A stretch of 64,000 nt of DNA. It comes from Dehalococcoidia bacterium (GTDB lineage Bacteria > Chloroflexota > Dehalococcoidia > DSTF01 > JACRBR01). Location of the stretch: contig JADMII010000004.1 in assembly GCA_015478665.1 (NCBI GenBank), positions 1 to 64,000 of the forward strand, in the 5' to 3' direction. Of this stretch, positions 43,023-51,949 are shown piece after piece (position 1 is the first letter of the stretch; every line of letters begins with the position of its first letter). Position numbers and translations under genes: made by a program. The notes below the pieces were generated by a model that searched no databases, was not told the origin of the DNA, and saw only the letters and a list, made by a program, of their open reading frames with translations.

Positions 43023-44402
43023 GTGACGGACACGACGAGCGGTGATGCCGCGCGCGCGACGGATTCGGCGGAGCGCGCTGGCGTCGATATGGAGACGCTG
43101 ATCTCGCTCTGCAAGCGGCGCGGCTTCATCTTCCAGAGCAGCGAGATCTACGGCGGCCTGCAGGGCGCCTGGGACTACGGTCCGCTCGGCGTCGAGATGA
43201 AGCGCAACGTGAAGGACGCCTGGTGGCGCGCCAACGTGCGCGAGCGCGACGACATGGTCGGCCTCGATGCCGCCATTCTCATGCACCCGCAGGTATGGCG
43301 CGCGAGCGGTCACCTCGACACGTTCACGGACCCGATGGTGGACTGCCGCAACTGCCAGGCGCGCTTCCGCGCGGACGAGCTGCCGTCAGCCGGCGACGGC
43401 GTCTGTCCGAACTGCGGCGCGAAGGGCCAGTTCACCGAGCCCCGCATGTTCAACCTGATGCTGCGGACGTTCGTCGGCCCGGTGCAAGACGACGCGGCGA
43501 CGGTGTACCTGCGTCCGGAGACGGCGGCCGGCATCTTCGTCAACTTCGAGAACGTGCTGACGACGACGCGGCGCAAGCTGCCGTTCGGCGTCGCGCAGAT
43601 CGGCAAGTCGTTCCGCAACGAGATCACGCCGAAGAACTTCATCTTCCGCACGCGCGAGTTCGAGCAGATGGAGATCGAGTACTTCTGCCGTCCGGAGGAG
43701 TCCGCGCGCGTCCACGACGCGTGGATGCGCGACCGGATGGCCTGGTACGCGCGCTTCGGCATGCAGTCCGGCCGCCTGCGCCTCCGCGCGCACGAGCGGG
43801 AGGAGCTGTCGCACTACAGCAGCGCGACGTCGGACGTCGAGTACCTGTTTCCGATCGGCTGGGCGGAGCTCGAGGGCATCGCCAACCGCGGCAGCTTCGA
43901 CCTGACGCAGCACTCGACCTACAGCGGCAAGGACCTGAACTACTACGACGACGACCGCAAGGAGCACGTCGTGCCGCACGTGATCGAGCCGTCGCTCGGC
44001 GTCGACCGCTGCATGTTGGCGTTCCTCGCCGATTCGTACGACGAGGAGGTCGACGAAAAGGGCGAGAAGCGCGTGGTGCTGCACCTCCACCCGGCCCTCG
44101 CGCCGATCAAGGTGGCGGTGCTGCCGCTGAGCCGCAACGAGAAGCTGACGCCGACGGCGCGCGACGTCTACGCGCGCGTCCGCTTGCACTGGATGACCCA
44201 GTACGACGACGCGCAGAGCATCGGCCGCCGCTACCGCCGGCAGGACGAGATCGGCACGCCGCTGTGTGTGACAGTGGACTTCCAGACGGTCGAGGAGGAC
44301 CGGGCGGTGACGATCCGCGAGCGCGACAGCATGGCACAGGTGCGCGTGCCGATCGACGGCCTCGTCGACGCGCTGCGGGAGCGACTGGTCGACGTCGGGT
44401 GA
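43023..44402 (+). CDS. glyQS: Glycine-tRNA ligase (alpha2 type)
   Basis: A 459-residue single-chain class II glycyl-tRNA synthetase. LCKRRGFIFQSSEIYGGLQG and WDYGPLGVEMKRNVKDAWW form the N-terminal signature. Paired CxxC motifs (DCRNCQ and VCPNCG) may bind zinc. Motif 2 is QIGKSFRNEITPKNFIFRTR, with EFEQMEIEYFC after it, and motif 3 is VIEPSLGVDRCMLAFL. The C-terminal anticodon-binding domain (IKVAVLPLSRNEKLTPTARD) is complete. GTG 43023 has GGGAGG 5 nt upstream; the frame is open earlier but not conserved. It neighbours the gcv operon and darA, so it forms a glycine-related block. Confidence 0.96.
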   Translation: MTDTTSGDAARATDSAERAGVDMETLISLCKRRGFIFQSSEIYGGLQGAWDYGPLGVEMKRNVKDAWWRANVRERDDMVGLDAAILMHPQVWRASGHLDTFTDPMVDCRNCQARFRADELPSAGDGVCPNCGAKGQFTEPRMFNLMLRTFVGPVQDDAATVYLRPETAAGIFVNFENVLTTTRRKLPFGVAQIGKSFRNEITPKNFIFRTREFEQMEIEYFCRPEESARVHDAWMRDRMAWYARFGMQSGRLRLRAHEREELSHYSSATSDVEYLFPIGWAELEGIANRGSFDLTQHSTYSGKDLNYYDDDRKEHVVPHVIEPSLGVDRCMLAFLADSYDEEVDEKGEKRVVLHLHPALAPIKVAVLPLSRNEKLTPTARDVYARVRLHWMTQYDDAQSIGRRYRRQDEIGTPLCVTVDFQTVEEDRAVTIRERDSMAQVRVPIDGLVDALRERLVDVG

Positions 44403-44519
44403 CCGCGCGCCCGCGGCGTGCGCCGGTGGTACGTCGGCATCGAGTCCTCCAACCGATGTGCGTCGCCGGCATGCAGGTTCCCCCGCGCGCACGCTCGCGG
44501 TCACATGCGAGGTGAGCGC

Positions 44520-45359
44520 TCAGCCGCCCGTCGCGCCCGATGCGACCGGCGGCCACGCTTCGCCCGCGGCCGTCATCTGGAAGCGCAGACGCTGTGCCGC
44601 CTCCGGCGTTCGCCCGTCGGCGATGAGTGCGAGGATCTGCCGCACCTCACGCCCGAGCGCGTCCGAGCGCGCGCCCAGCACGCCCTCCTGCCGCAGCAGC
44701 GCGCCGATGCCTGACCGCAGCTCGCTCAGTTCAGCCTGGAGCGCCTCGTACTCCGTTGTGCTCAATCCGTCCTCCTCCTCCCGCTCGTCGAAGTCCAGCG
44801 ACACGCCACAGAGCCGCGTCGTGTCATGCCACTGCGTCATCGTCGCCCGGCTCCAACCGCCGTACGGCACGAACGGCGGTATGGGGTCGCCCTCCCGGCG
44901 CACGTAGCGCGCGTCCCACAGTGGCAGAGCCGCGAAGTCGCGCGCGTCGCCGGTGCTGCGCCGCCACCACGCGCGCGCCGTGTAGATGCCGCAGGCGATG
45001 CCCGCGCACGCCGCGACCGCTTCGGCGATCATCGCGACGGTCGTCGCCGGCGGCGGCTGCGGGACCGAGAGATACTGCTCGCAGTCGATCCACAGGCGCC
45101 GGACGGGCGTCCCGGCGATCGTGCCGCGCCCCGCGCGCACCTGCGCCGCGACCGGCCATTCGCCCGACGACCGCGGCCAGCGCAGGATGACGTACGCCTC
45201 CGTCCGCAAGCCGGCCGCCTCTGCCGCCGCGATCTGCCGGCGCGTGATCTCCGGCTCCTGCGTGCCGCAGATCAGCAGCTCGATGCCGGCGCGCTTCAGG
45301 CAGCTCGCCTGCTCCGCCGTGATCGTTCCGCTCCAGTTCGATACGTCGGCTGCCCGCAT
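44520..45359 (-). CDS. GH25 lysozyme-like endolysin with coiled-coil tail
   Basis: A 279-residue protein with a glycoside hydrolase 25 fold at residues 1-200. AADVSNWSGTIT carries the first acidic residue (DxSxW), RLWIDCEQYL has the D-x-E catalytic pair, GIYTARAWW and ALPLWDARYV are family blocks, and CGVSLDFDERE is near the domain end. GH25 enzymes cut the muramic-acid linkage of peptidoglycan and are common phage endolysins. The tail (EYEALQAELSELRSGIGALL and beyond) is a coiled coil. There is no signal peptide, which fits an endolysin released with a holin. ATG 45359 has AAGGAGGA upstream. It lies about 4.6 kb from the capsid gene, same strand. Confidence 0.75.
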   Translation of the reverse strand: MRAADVSNWSGTITAEQASCLKRAGIELLICGTQEPEITRRQIAAAEAAGLRTEAYVILRWPRSSGEWPVAAQVRAGRGTIAGTPVRRLWIDCEQYLSVPQPPPATTVAMIAEAVAACAGIACGIYTARAWWRRSTGDARDFAALPLWDARYVRREGDPIPPFVPYGGWSRATMTQWHDTTRLCGVSLDFDEREEEDGLSTTEYEALQAELSELRSGIGALLRQEGVLGARSDALGREVRQILALIADGRTPEAAQRLRFQMTAAGEAWPPVASGATGG

Positions 45360-45708
45360 GCGTCCTCCTTCGGCAGCGACGGTAGCAGGGGCGGGCGTGT
45401 AGCTCACATCGCCCGATGACGCGGAAGACGCCCGCGAGCGGGACAGCGCGTCGGCGCGCCTTCCACCCGCCCGCGCGCCAGGTGATGCATCCGCGCGCGC
45501 GGGAGTGCTGCAATGGGCGCAGGGCGACCTGCTCGCCCGACGACCGGAATCACTGTTCGCATTCCTCCAATGTTCTTGTCAGACCCGCGGCGGCATCTGC
45601 TACCATGAGGCCGCGGTACCCCGCGGACGGCAGGGAAGCCCGTCCCGCTTCTCTCCTCACTGCCGTCGCCTGTCGTGTCCACGCGTCGCAATTTGGCAGG
45701 CACCCGGC
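45360..45708. other. Divergent intergenic region before the histidine kinase
   Basis: No gene is seen in about 350 bp. TTGTCA at 45576-45581 and TGCTACCAT with TACCAT at 45601-45606 give an extended -10 promoter (spacer 19) for the downstream kinase gene. Confidence 0.45.
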
Positions 45709-47293
45709 ATGCACCACGCCCCCTCCTCGATTCCCGATCGCTTCCGCCGCGAGCTGGATCTGCTCGAGGTGCGCGTCCATCGCATCGCCCGACGCGCCGG
45801 CACCGCACGCGATGCGGACGCACTGCGCCTGCTCCGCGCCGCGATCGCCGACCTCGACCAGCGGCTGCGCGATCTTCGCGACCGCTACGTCGAGGACGCG
45901 CGCCGCCGCACGGAGGCGGAAGAGGCGCTGCGCCGCGGTGAGTACGAATTCCAGCGCCTCCTCGACGAGCTGCCCTGCGCCGCCTGGCGCACCGACGCCG
46001 ATGGCACCATCCGCTACGTCAACGGCCGTTGGCGCGAGTACGCCGGCTACGATGCGGCGCAGACGGCCGCGCGCTGGGATTCGATCATCCACGAAGACGA
46101 CAAGGCGCGGACGGGGATCAGCTGGTTCGCGGCCAGAGCCGCCGGCGAGAGCTGGCAGGCGGAGCACCGCCTCCGTCGCCACGACGGCGTCTTTCGCTGG
46201 CACCTCACACGCGCCCATCCCGTCCGCGACGCGGGCGGTCGCATCAGCGAGTGGGTTGCCACATCGGCCGACATCCACGACCTCAAGGAGGACGACCTCC
46301 GCAATCAGCGCCTCTACGACGACGCCCGGCACGTCTCCGAACAGCTGGTCCGTACCGTCGAGACCAAGGACGAGTTCCTCGGCCTCATCTCCCACGAGCT
46401 GAAGACGCCGATCACGACGATCCTCGGCAATGCCGAAGTGCTGCTCCGCCGCCACGAGCAGCTCGACCCCGCAGCGCGGAGCGAAGCGCTCTCCGACATT
46501 CACCGGGACGCCTCGCGGCTGCACCGCATCGTCGAAGACTTGCTCTCGCTCGCGCGCATCGAAGGCGGGCAGCCGGCCGACGTGGAGCCGCTGCTGCTGG
46601 GACATGTGATCGCCCACGTCATTGCGGAGCACCAGCAGCGCTACCCGGCGCGCATCGTCGAGGCGGAGCTCGCTCCCGAGCCGCCGCCGGTGCTCGGCGC
46701 CCGCGGCTACGTCGAGCAGGTCGTGCGCAACCTACTCAGTACTGCGGAGAAGTACAGTCCGCCCGAGCTGCCGATCTCCGTCGTGCTCCGCTCCGCCGGT
46801 CGCGAGGTCGAGGTGATCATCGGCGACCGCGGCGGCGGAGCCGGGCGAGGCGGCGCGCATCTTCGAGCCGTTCGTCCGTCTGGCGAGGACGGCGCTCCAG
46901 GCCAGCGGCAGCGGCATCGGCCTCGCCGTCTGCAAGCGGCTGGTCGAAGCGCAGTCCGGGCGTATCCGGGCGCAGCCGCGCGCCGGCGGCGGCAGCGAGT
47001 TCTGCTTCGCCCTGCCGCTCGCCGAAGAGGCCGAGCCGGAGGTCGTCCAAGCGCCGGCGATCCGTGCGGCCGGCGCCCGACGCGCGCGCGTCACCGTCGC
47101 TGCGGTGGCTCGCTCGCGCGCTCGCTGGGTCGGGCGGGCGCCGGCGCGGCCTGATGCTGCCGCACGAAGAGGCCCTTCACGGCGCCGAGGAGTCGCGTCG
47201 CCAGTGGCGGCCCCGGCGGCCCGGGCGCGAACTCCGCCGCATAGTCGCCGCGTTCCAGCCGCGAGACCGTCGCCGACACTTCGGCGCCGATGA
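45709..47293 (+). pseudogene. PAS-domain sensor histidine kinase, frameshifted
   Basis: The start ATG is at 45709. Residues 1-75 are a coiled, charged N-terminus; a PAS domain follows (FQRLLDELPCAAWRTDADGT, then WDSIIHEDDKART and SADIHDLKEDD). The dimerisation box is EFLGLISHELKTPITTILGN, with the phospho-accepting His. The frame breaks near 46837: VIIGDRGGG in frame one, then EPGEAARIFEPFVRLARTAL and GSGIGLAVCKRLVEAQSG in another, running open to 47293. The N box reads NLLSTAEKYSP, with Thr where Asn normally binds Mg-ATP. No membrane segment is present. A one-base insertion explains the break; together with the lost Asn the gene may be decaying. Its tail overlaps the YihY gene. Confidence 0.7.
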
Positions 47294-48077
47294 GGACGAT
47301 GTTCGATGACAGGTACATGTAGAGGAGGAACAGCAGGATCGCCGCCAGCGAGCCGTACACCACATCGTAGTTGTTGAAGTTCGCCACGTAGATCGCGAAG
47401 GTGTTCTTCAGCACCTCGAACAGCAGCGTCGCGATCAGCGCGCCGGGCAGCGCCTCGAGCAGCGTCGGCCGCGCCGCCGGCACGATGCGGTACAGCGCCA
47501 GGAAGGCGGCGAACGAGACGAGCGCCGGTACGAGGATGAAGGCGACGTCCCAGAGCGGCGTGTATCCCGCCAGCGGCCCGAGGCGGTCCGCGCTCAACGA
47601 TTGCACCGTCTTCACCAGACCGGTCAGCACCATCGAGCCGATGAGGAACAGCGCGATGCCGCCGACCTGCGCGATGTCCAGCAGCTTCCCCTGGAAGAAG
47701 GGCCGGTGCTCGTCGACGCGGAACACGGAGTTCAGCGATGACCGCAGCGCGCCGAACATCGTCGTCGACGTCCAGAGCGTGACCAGCAGCGAGAGCACGG
47801 CCGCCGGGCCGCTGATCTGCTTGACGTTGTTCAGGGTGTTCTCGACGGTCGTCCGGCCGTTCGCCTCGCTCAGCGGAAGCTGGTTCAGAATCTGGTCGAT
47901 CACGTCCTTGCGGACGCTGGCGTTGTTCAGGACGAAGCCGAAGATCGAGAGCAGGAAGATGGCCAACGGGACGATGGAGAAGAGCGCGTAATACGAAACG
48001 GCAGCGGCCAGCCGCGAGCAGCGGTCATCGCGAAAGCCGAAGAAGGCGTGCCTGGCGACTACCCAAAGCCGTTTCAA
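47091..48077 (-). CDS. YihY/BrkB family inner-membrane protein
   Basis: A 328-residue polytopic protein of the YihY/virulence factor BrkB family (formerly annotated ribonuclease BN). FFGFRDDRCSRLAAAVSYYA is the family signature at the first helix. About six membrane helices follow: LFSIVPLAIFLLSIFGFV, GPAAVLSLLVTLWTSTTMFG, GGIALFLIGSMVLTGLV, VAFILVPALVSFAAFLAL, PGALIATLLFEVLKNTFAIY, and LAAILLFLLYMYLSSNIVLI. The end is a Pro/Ala/Arg-rich cytoplasmic tail. Its role is unresolved in the family; roles in envelope integrity or efflux have been suggested. It is adjacent to and downstream of the topoisomerase gene, about 50 bp apart. Confidence 0.88.
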   Translation of the reverse strand: MKRLWVVARHAFFGFRDDRCSRLAAAVSYYALFSIVPLAIFLLSIFGFVLNNASVRKDVIDQILNQLPLSEANGRTTVENTLNNVKQISGPAAVLSLLVTLWTSTTMFGALRSSLNSVFRVDEHRPFFQGKLLDIAQVGGIALFLIGSMVLTGLVKTVQSLSADRLGPLAGYTPLWDVAFILVPALVSFAAFLALYRIVPAARPTLLEALPGALIATLLFEVLKNTFAIYVANFNNYDVVYGSLAAILLFLLYMYLSSNIVLIGAEVSATVSRLERGDYAAEFAPGPPGPPLATRLLGAVKGLFVRQHQAAPAPARPSERASEPPQRR

Positions 48078-48126
48078 CGCCCTTCATTGTAGCCGCTGGC
48101 GCCGCCCGCCGGCCCGCCGGCACGCA

Positions 48127-49263
48127 TCACGCCGCCTGCAGCCGCTCCTCGAGCAGCGCCAGCACCGCCGCTTCCTCCGGCCGAAGCTCCGGCAGCGACT
48201 CCCGCATCGCCGCCTCCGTGCACGAGCGCAGCGTCGCCAGCAGCGAGCCGTCGAGATAGGCATCGAGGATCGCCGGGTGGATGTAGCACTTCCGGCAGAC
48301 GGCCGGCGTGTTTCCGAGCCGCCCCGCCACCGACTCGATCGCCCGCACGATATTGCGTTTCGCCTGCGCCTCGCTGTCGAAGGCCTCGAACTCCCGCAGG
48401 GCCAGCGCTGCGAGCACGGTGCCCGCCCAGGTGCGGAAGTCCTTCGCGGTGAACTCCTCGCCGCTGATCTCGCGCAGATACGCGTTCACATCGGCTGAGT
48501 CGATGTTGTGGCGCTCGCCCTCGTCATCGACGTACTGGAACAGCTCCTGGCCCGGCAGCTCCTGGCTGCGCTTGACGATCCGCGCCAGCCGCCGGTCGCG
48601 CACGCCGACGCTGTGCTCCTTGCCGCTCTTGCCCCGGAAGCGGAACCGCACCGTGCCGCCGGCAACCGCGGCGTGGCGGTCGCGCATCGTCGTCAGGCCG
48701 AACGACTGGTTGTCGCGCGCGTACTCCTCGTTGCCGACGCGGATCAGCGTCGCTTCCAGCAGCCGCACGACCGTCGCCAGCATCTTCTCGCGGGGCAGCC
48801 CGGGCAGCGCCAGGTCACGCTCCGTCGCCGCGCGAATGCGGGGCAGCGCCGCCGCGAACAGCAGCATGCGGCCGTACTTCGTCTCGTCCCGCACTTCGCG
48901 CCAGCGCCGATGATACCGGTACTGCTTGCGTCCCTTCGCATCCCGCGCAGTGACCTGTATGTGCCCATTCGGAGTCGGGCAGATCCAGACGTCCGTCCAC
49001 GCCGGCGGGATGACCAGCGCCCGGATCCGCCGCAGCTCGTCTTCGTCCCGCAGCGGCGCGCCGTCCGGCCGGGCATAGCTGAAGCCGGCGCCGCAGTTCA
49101 CGCGACGGATGCCCGGCATCTGGTCGCTGACGTAGCGCAGCCCGGCCGCCCTGGCCGTTGTCGGCGCGTCCAACTCCAGCGGCGCCGGCGGCGGCGACCG
49201 CTGGCCAGTGCGCCGTGCTGTGAGCCGTTGCCCGGGCCGCGTCTCGCGGACGATCGTGACCAT
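48127..49263 (-). CDS. DNA topoisomerase IB
   Basis: A 378-residue bacterial type IB topoisomerase (poxvirus-like). The N-terminal domain includes AAGLRYVSDQMPGIRRV and LRDEDELRRIRALVIPPAWT. The catalytic part has YRYHRRWREVRDETKYGRM. In TAKDFRTWAGTVLAAL is a catalytic Arg, and a nucleophile Tyr is in NTPAVCRKCYIHPAIL. It relaxes supercoils by a 3'-phosphotyrosyl intermediate without ATP. The ATG at 49263 has AGGAAA upstream. Such enzymes are scattered in bacteria, probably by transfer. It lies between YihY and a divergent MarR gene, which may regulate it. Confidence 0.93.
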   Translation of the reverse strand: MVTIVRETRPGQRLTARRTGQRSPPPAPLELDAPTTARAAGLRYVSDQMPGIRRVNCGAGFSYARPDGAPLRDEDELRRIRALVIPPAWTDVWICPTPNGHIQVTARDAKGRKQYRYHRRWREVRDETKYGRMLLFAAALPRIRAATERDLALPGLPREKMLATVVRLLEATLIRVGNEEYARDNQSFGLTTMRDRHAAVAGGTVRFRFRGKSGKEHSVGVRDRRLARIVKRSQELPGQELFQYVDDEGERHNIDSADVNAYLREISGEEFTAKDFRTWAGTVLAALALREFEAFDSEAQAKRNIVRAIESVAGRLGNTPAVCRKCYIHPAILDAYLDGSLLATLRSCTEAAMRESLPELRPEEAAVLALLEERLQAA

Positions 49264-49421
49264 GGGTTGATTTCCTGTTACGAATGTGTGAACTTTGCAA
49301 TCGGACGGCGGCGGCCGCCCGGTCGTCCGAAGGATCGCTGAATCACGTGACGCCCGGCGCGTACCTGCGCGCGCCGGTCTTGCAAGTTGCTCACATCGCA
49401 GGCAAGTCAGGTCGGTCGGGT

Positions 49422-49427
49422 TATGAT
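49422..49427 (+). promoter_or_regulatory. -10 element of the marR-like gene
   Basis: TATGAT lies seven bases before the ATG at 49435, matching the leaderless spacing seen at proB, gcvT and dgt. Confidence 0.4.
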
Positions 49428-49434
49428 AGGCGGT

Positions 49435-49875
49435 ATGACGATGAACCGTGACAACGGCGGCATCATCGGCGACGGCGACTACCGATCGCTCGCCGAGTTC
49501 CGGGTGCAGATCCGCCGCTACCTCCACTTCAGCGAGGACCTCGCGCGCCGCTCCGGCGTCGAGCCGGCGCAGTACCAGCTCATGCTCGCCGTCAAGGGCA
49601 TGCCGGAAGGCCGCGTCCCGACGATCAGCTACCTGTGCGAGGCGCTCCAGATCCGGCACCACAGCGCGGTCGAGCTGGTGAACCGCACGGAGGCCCGCGG
49701 TTTCGTCGCCCGCTTCCGCGAGGCCGCCGACCGCCGCCTCGTCTTGGTGCGCCTCACGGACAGCGGCGAGCAGTTGCTCGCCGCCCTGGCGTCGCACCAC
49801 CTCATGGAGCTGCGCACGGCTGGCCCGACGCTTGTGCACGCCCTCGAGTCGATCCTCGAGCGCCACCGGGTGTAG
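49435..49875 (+). CDS. MarR family winged-helix regulator
   Basis: A 146-residue MarR-type transcription regulator. RSGVEPAQYQLMLAVKGM and VPTISYLCEALQIRHHSAVE give the helix-turn-helix region, with the recognition helix at HHSAVELVNRTEARGFV. The wing is ARFREAADRRLVLVRLTDSG, followed by the dimerisation helix. The ATG at 49435 is favoured over 49441. It is divergent from the topoisomerase IB gene and convergent with the capsid gene, separated from the latter by a perfect palindrome. The ligand is unknown. Likely autoregulation follows from family habit, not from a visible operator. Confidence 0.8.
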   Translation: MTMNRDNGGIIGDGDYRSLAEFRVQIRRYLHFSEDLARRSGVEPAQYQLMLAVKGMPEGRVPTISYLCEALQIRHHSAVELVNRTEARGFVARFREAADRRLVLVRLTDSGEQLLAALASHHLMELRTAGPTLVHALESILERHRV

Positions 49876-49883
49876 ACCACGCG

Positions 49884-49915
49884 GACGGGGCGTCGTGCAT
49901 GCACGACGCCCCGTC
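49884..49915. terminator. Perfect palindromic terminator between marR and capsid genes
   Basis: A 32-bp perfect inverted repeat with arms GACGGGGCGTCGTGCA. As RNA it forms a 13-bp stem with a 6-nt loop on either strand, nine bases after the marR-like stop and before the converging capsid gene stop. No T-tract follows. Confidence 0.7.
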
Positions 49916-49942
49916 GGGCTTCCGCCATCCCGGCGCTGGACG

Positions 49943-50830
49943 CTACGGGCGCACGCCGATCAGCTTCGCCACCTTCAGCGTGTTGAAGAGCGCCGTCGCC
50001 ACGTACCACTTGACGCGCGTCCGTGTCGCGTCCTTCGTCTCCAGGCTGCCGATCGTCTCGACCTGCAGGCCGCCCGGCGCCGTCAGCCCCGCCAGCGCGC
50101 CTTCGCCGAACTGCAGCGCGTACACCGTCGAGCAGTCTGCGCTCGTGCCGACGGTCTTCGCGTCGGAGATGTAGTCGGAGACGCCGATGGGGATGCCGTC
50201 GTAGAACTGCACCATCTGCCCGAAGGCGTCGCGCTCCGTCTGCAGAAACGAGTTCACCCCGCGCGCCAGGGTGTTCAGCGAGCGCCGCGTGCGCTTGCTC
50301 ATCAGCAGCAGGTCCGGCGGCCCGCCCTTCACGAGGTCAATCAGCTCGTCGAACTTCGCCATCGTCGGCGTCGCGCCGTTCGCGCCCATCGTCGCGATCT
50401 GGCCGCCGGCGGTCATCTTGTCGATACCGTCGAACGACTTCGCGTCGACGGCGGCGTCGCCGTTGACGAACGTGTCCTCGAACTTCTGCCGCACCGCCTT
50501 GGCCTTCAGCCGGATCACCGCCGACTGCAGGTCCTGGATGTTGCTGCGCGTCGTCAGCAGGTAGTTGTCGATGTCCGCGTCGCCGCCGACGATCGTCAGG
50601 CTCGTCGTGATCTGCGTGAACGTGCTCGTGCTCTCGACCCACGTATCGCCGACGCTGAAGAATGATGCCGTCGCCGCCGCGTTCTCGCGGTTGTAGGTGA
50701 GCCCGTTGCCGGTGATCTCGATGAACGGCAGCGCCTGCAGGATCGGCGAATCCTGGATCACCGTCTCGATCACGCCCTGCACGACGACGTCGTTCGAGAG
50801 CTTCGCTGCTTCGGCCAGCGTCAATGTCAT
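49943..50830 (-). CDS. Phage-type major capsid protein
   Basis: A 295-residue protein with the features of a phage major capsid protein family found in environmental phages and prophages. The N-terminus (TLAEAAKLSNDVVVQGVIET) is followed by PILQALPFIEITGNGLTYNR. The middle has TQITTSLTIVGGDADIDNYL and KAKAVRQKFEDTFVNGDAAV, then DLLLMSKRTRRSLNTLARG and QMVQFYDGIPIGVSDYI. An HK97-like fold is likely by analogy with this group but not proven here. AAGGAG lies 8 nt before the ATG at 50830. The scaffold-like gene precedes it by 90 bp; there is no terminase, portal, protease or tail gene anywhere in the window. Confidence 0.78.
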   Translation of the reverse strand: MTLTLAEAAKLSNDVVVQGVIETVIQDSPILQALPFIEITGNGLTYNRENAAATASFFSVGDTWVESTSTFTQITTSLTIVGGDADIDNYLLTTRSNIQDLQSAVIRLKAKAVRQKFEDTFVNGDAAVDAKSFDGIDKMTAGGQIATMGANGATPTMAKFDELIDLVKGGPPDLLLMSKRTRRSLNTLARGVNSFLQTERDAFGQMVQFYDGIPIGVSDYISDAKTVGTSADCSTVYALQFGEGALAGLTAPGGLQVETIGSLETKDATRTRVKWYVATALFNTLKVAKLIGVRP

Positions 50831-50920
50831 GGTCTGATCTCCTTGCTCCTGCACCGCATGCCGGGTGCCGGGTACCGGGTGCCGGGGTTGAGTGCCGCGA
50901 ACCGGGACTGGCGCCCGGCG

Positions 50921-51682
50921 TCAGCTCCTGCGCTGCGCCAGGCCGTAGCGGATCTTCTCGTCCGGCGTCATCGCGCTGACGTCCGGCGCGCGTCGCACCG
51001 GCGCGCCCGCGGGCACGCCCGCCGCCCGCGCCCGCCGTGTGATCTGCGCCTCCACCTGCCCGACGATCTGGCGCGCCGCTTCGACCGCGCGGTCGACCGC
51101 CTCGATGCTGTCGCCGGCCACCAGCTCCGGCGGCAGCGACGGCTCCTCGCGCAGCACCAGCTCCCGGTAGCGGACCGCCGCCGCCCGCTCGCGCTCGCCC
51201 GCCGCCGCGAGCTCGTCCCGCAGCGCCGCCGCCTCGGTCGAGGCGTCCTGCGCGGCCCGCAGCTCCTCGCGCAGCGTTGCGCTCTCGGCGTACGCCTCCG
51301 CTGCGCGCGCCTCCGCGCGCGCGAACTCGGCCTGCAGCCATTCGACGCCGGTCGCAGCGGTGTCGTCAGCGTCGTCCGCCGCGCCGTCCGCCGACTCGTC
51401 GGCGGTGGGCTCGTTGCCTTCGCTGGCGGCGTCGTTTGCCGCCGCCGATGCGACGCCGGCGTCCGCCTCCGTCGTTTCGACGGCGGGGTCAACCGCGACC
51501 GCGCCATTGTCGTCCGCGGCCACGGTCGCGTCTTCCAGCCTCTGCGGTCCAGCCGCGCCCGACGCGTTCGCCTCCGCCGTCTGTCCTTGTGCGCCGTCGG
51601 CACGCACGCCGTCCTCCACGTCCACCTCCCTCCACTCGCGCTCGCCCACGATGGGCCGACGGTACGTCGGGGCGCCGCGCAT
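50921..51682 (-). CDS. Phage scaffold-like protein
   Basis: A protein of about 253 residues with the composition of a capsid scaffold: a long acidic, low-complexity Ala/Asp/Glu N-terminal half, a coiled coil (EFARAEARAAEAYAESATLR and LRDELAAAGERERAAAVRYR), and a basic C-terminal tail (RRARAAGVPAGAPVRRAP) ending EKIRYGLAQRRS. Scaffold proteins typically have such a helical body and positively charged tail that binds the coat. It lies immediately upstream of the capsid gene on the same strand, the usual order. The start is uncertain: ATG 51682 has no clear ribosome binding site and the frame is open to 51865. No protease domain is visible. Confidence 0.6.
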   Translation of the reverse strand: MRGAPTYRRPIVGEREWREVDVEDGVRADGAQGQTAEANASGAAGPQRLEDATVAADDNGAVAVDPAVETTEADAGVASAAANDAASEGNEPTADESADGAADDADDTAATGVEWLQAEFARAEARAAEAYAESATLREELRAAQDASTEAAALRDELAAAGERERAAAVRYRELVLREEPSLPPELVAGDSIEAVDRAVEAARQIVGQVEAQITRRARAAGVPAGAPVRRAPDVSAMTPDEKIRYGLAQRRS

Positions 51683-51949
51683 CTCCAAGCGGACGACGGC
51701 ACCAGAGTCCTCGATCGAGCTGTTCGGCGGGATGCCTTGCGGTTCGCTCGCCTGCGCGAGGGCTACAATGCTTCGGCGCTCGTCCGGGATCGCAGGGCTG
51801 GAGATCGCGGCACGCCGCCGCGCAGGCGAGCGGCCGGCGTCACCGACGGTGGCCGTCCGCATCAACGACGATAGCGGCCGGGCGAGGAGCAGCCGTCACC
51901 CAGGCGGTTCGCCCCTCCCGCAGCCTCCCACAGCGAGGTGCCTCCTGCG

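Noticed and set aside
49943..50830. Encapsulin as identity of the capsid-like protein
   Set aside because: Motifs and the upstream scaffold-like gene fit phage capsids better; encapsulins need no scaffold and usually lie next to a cargo enzyme gene, which is not seen.
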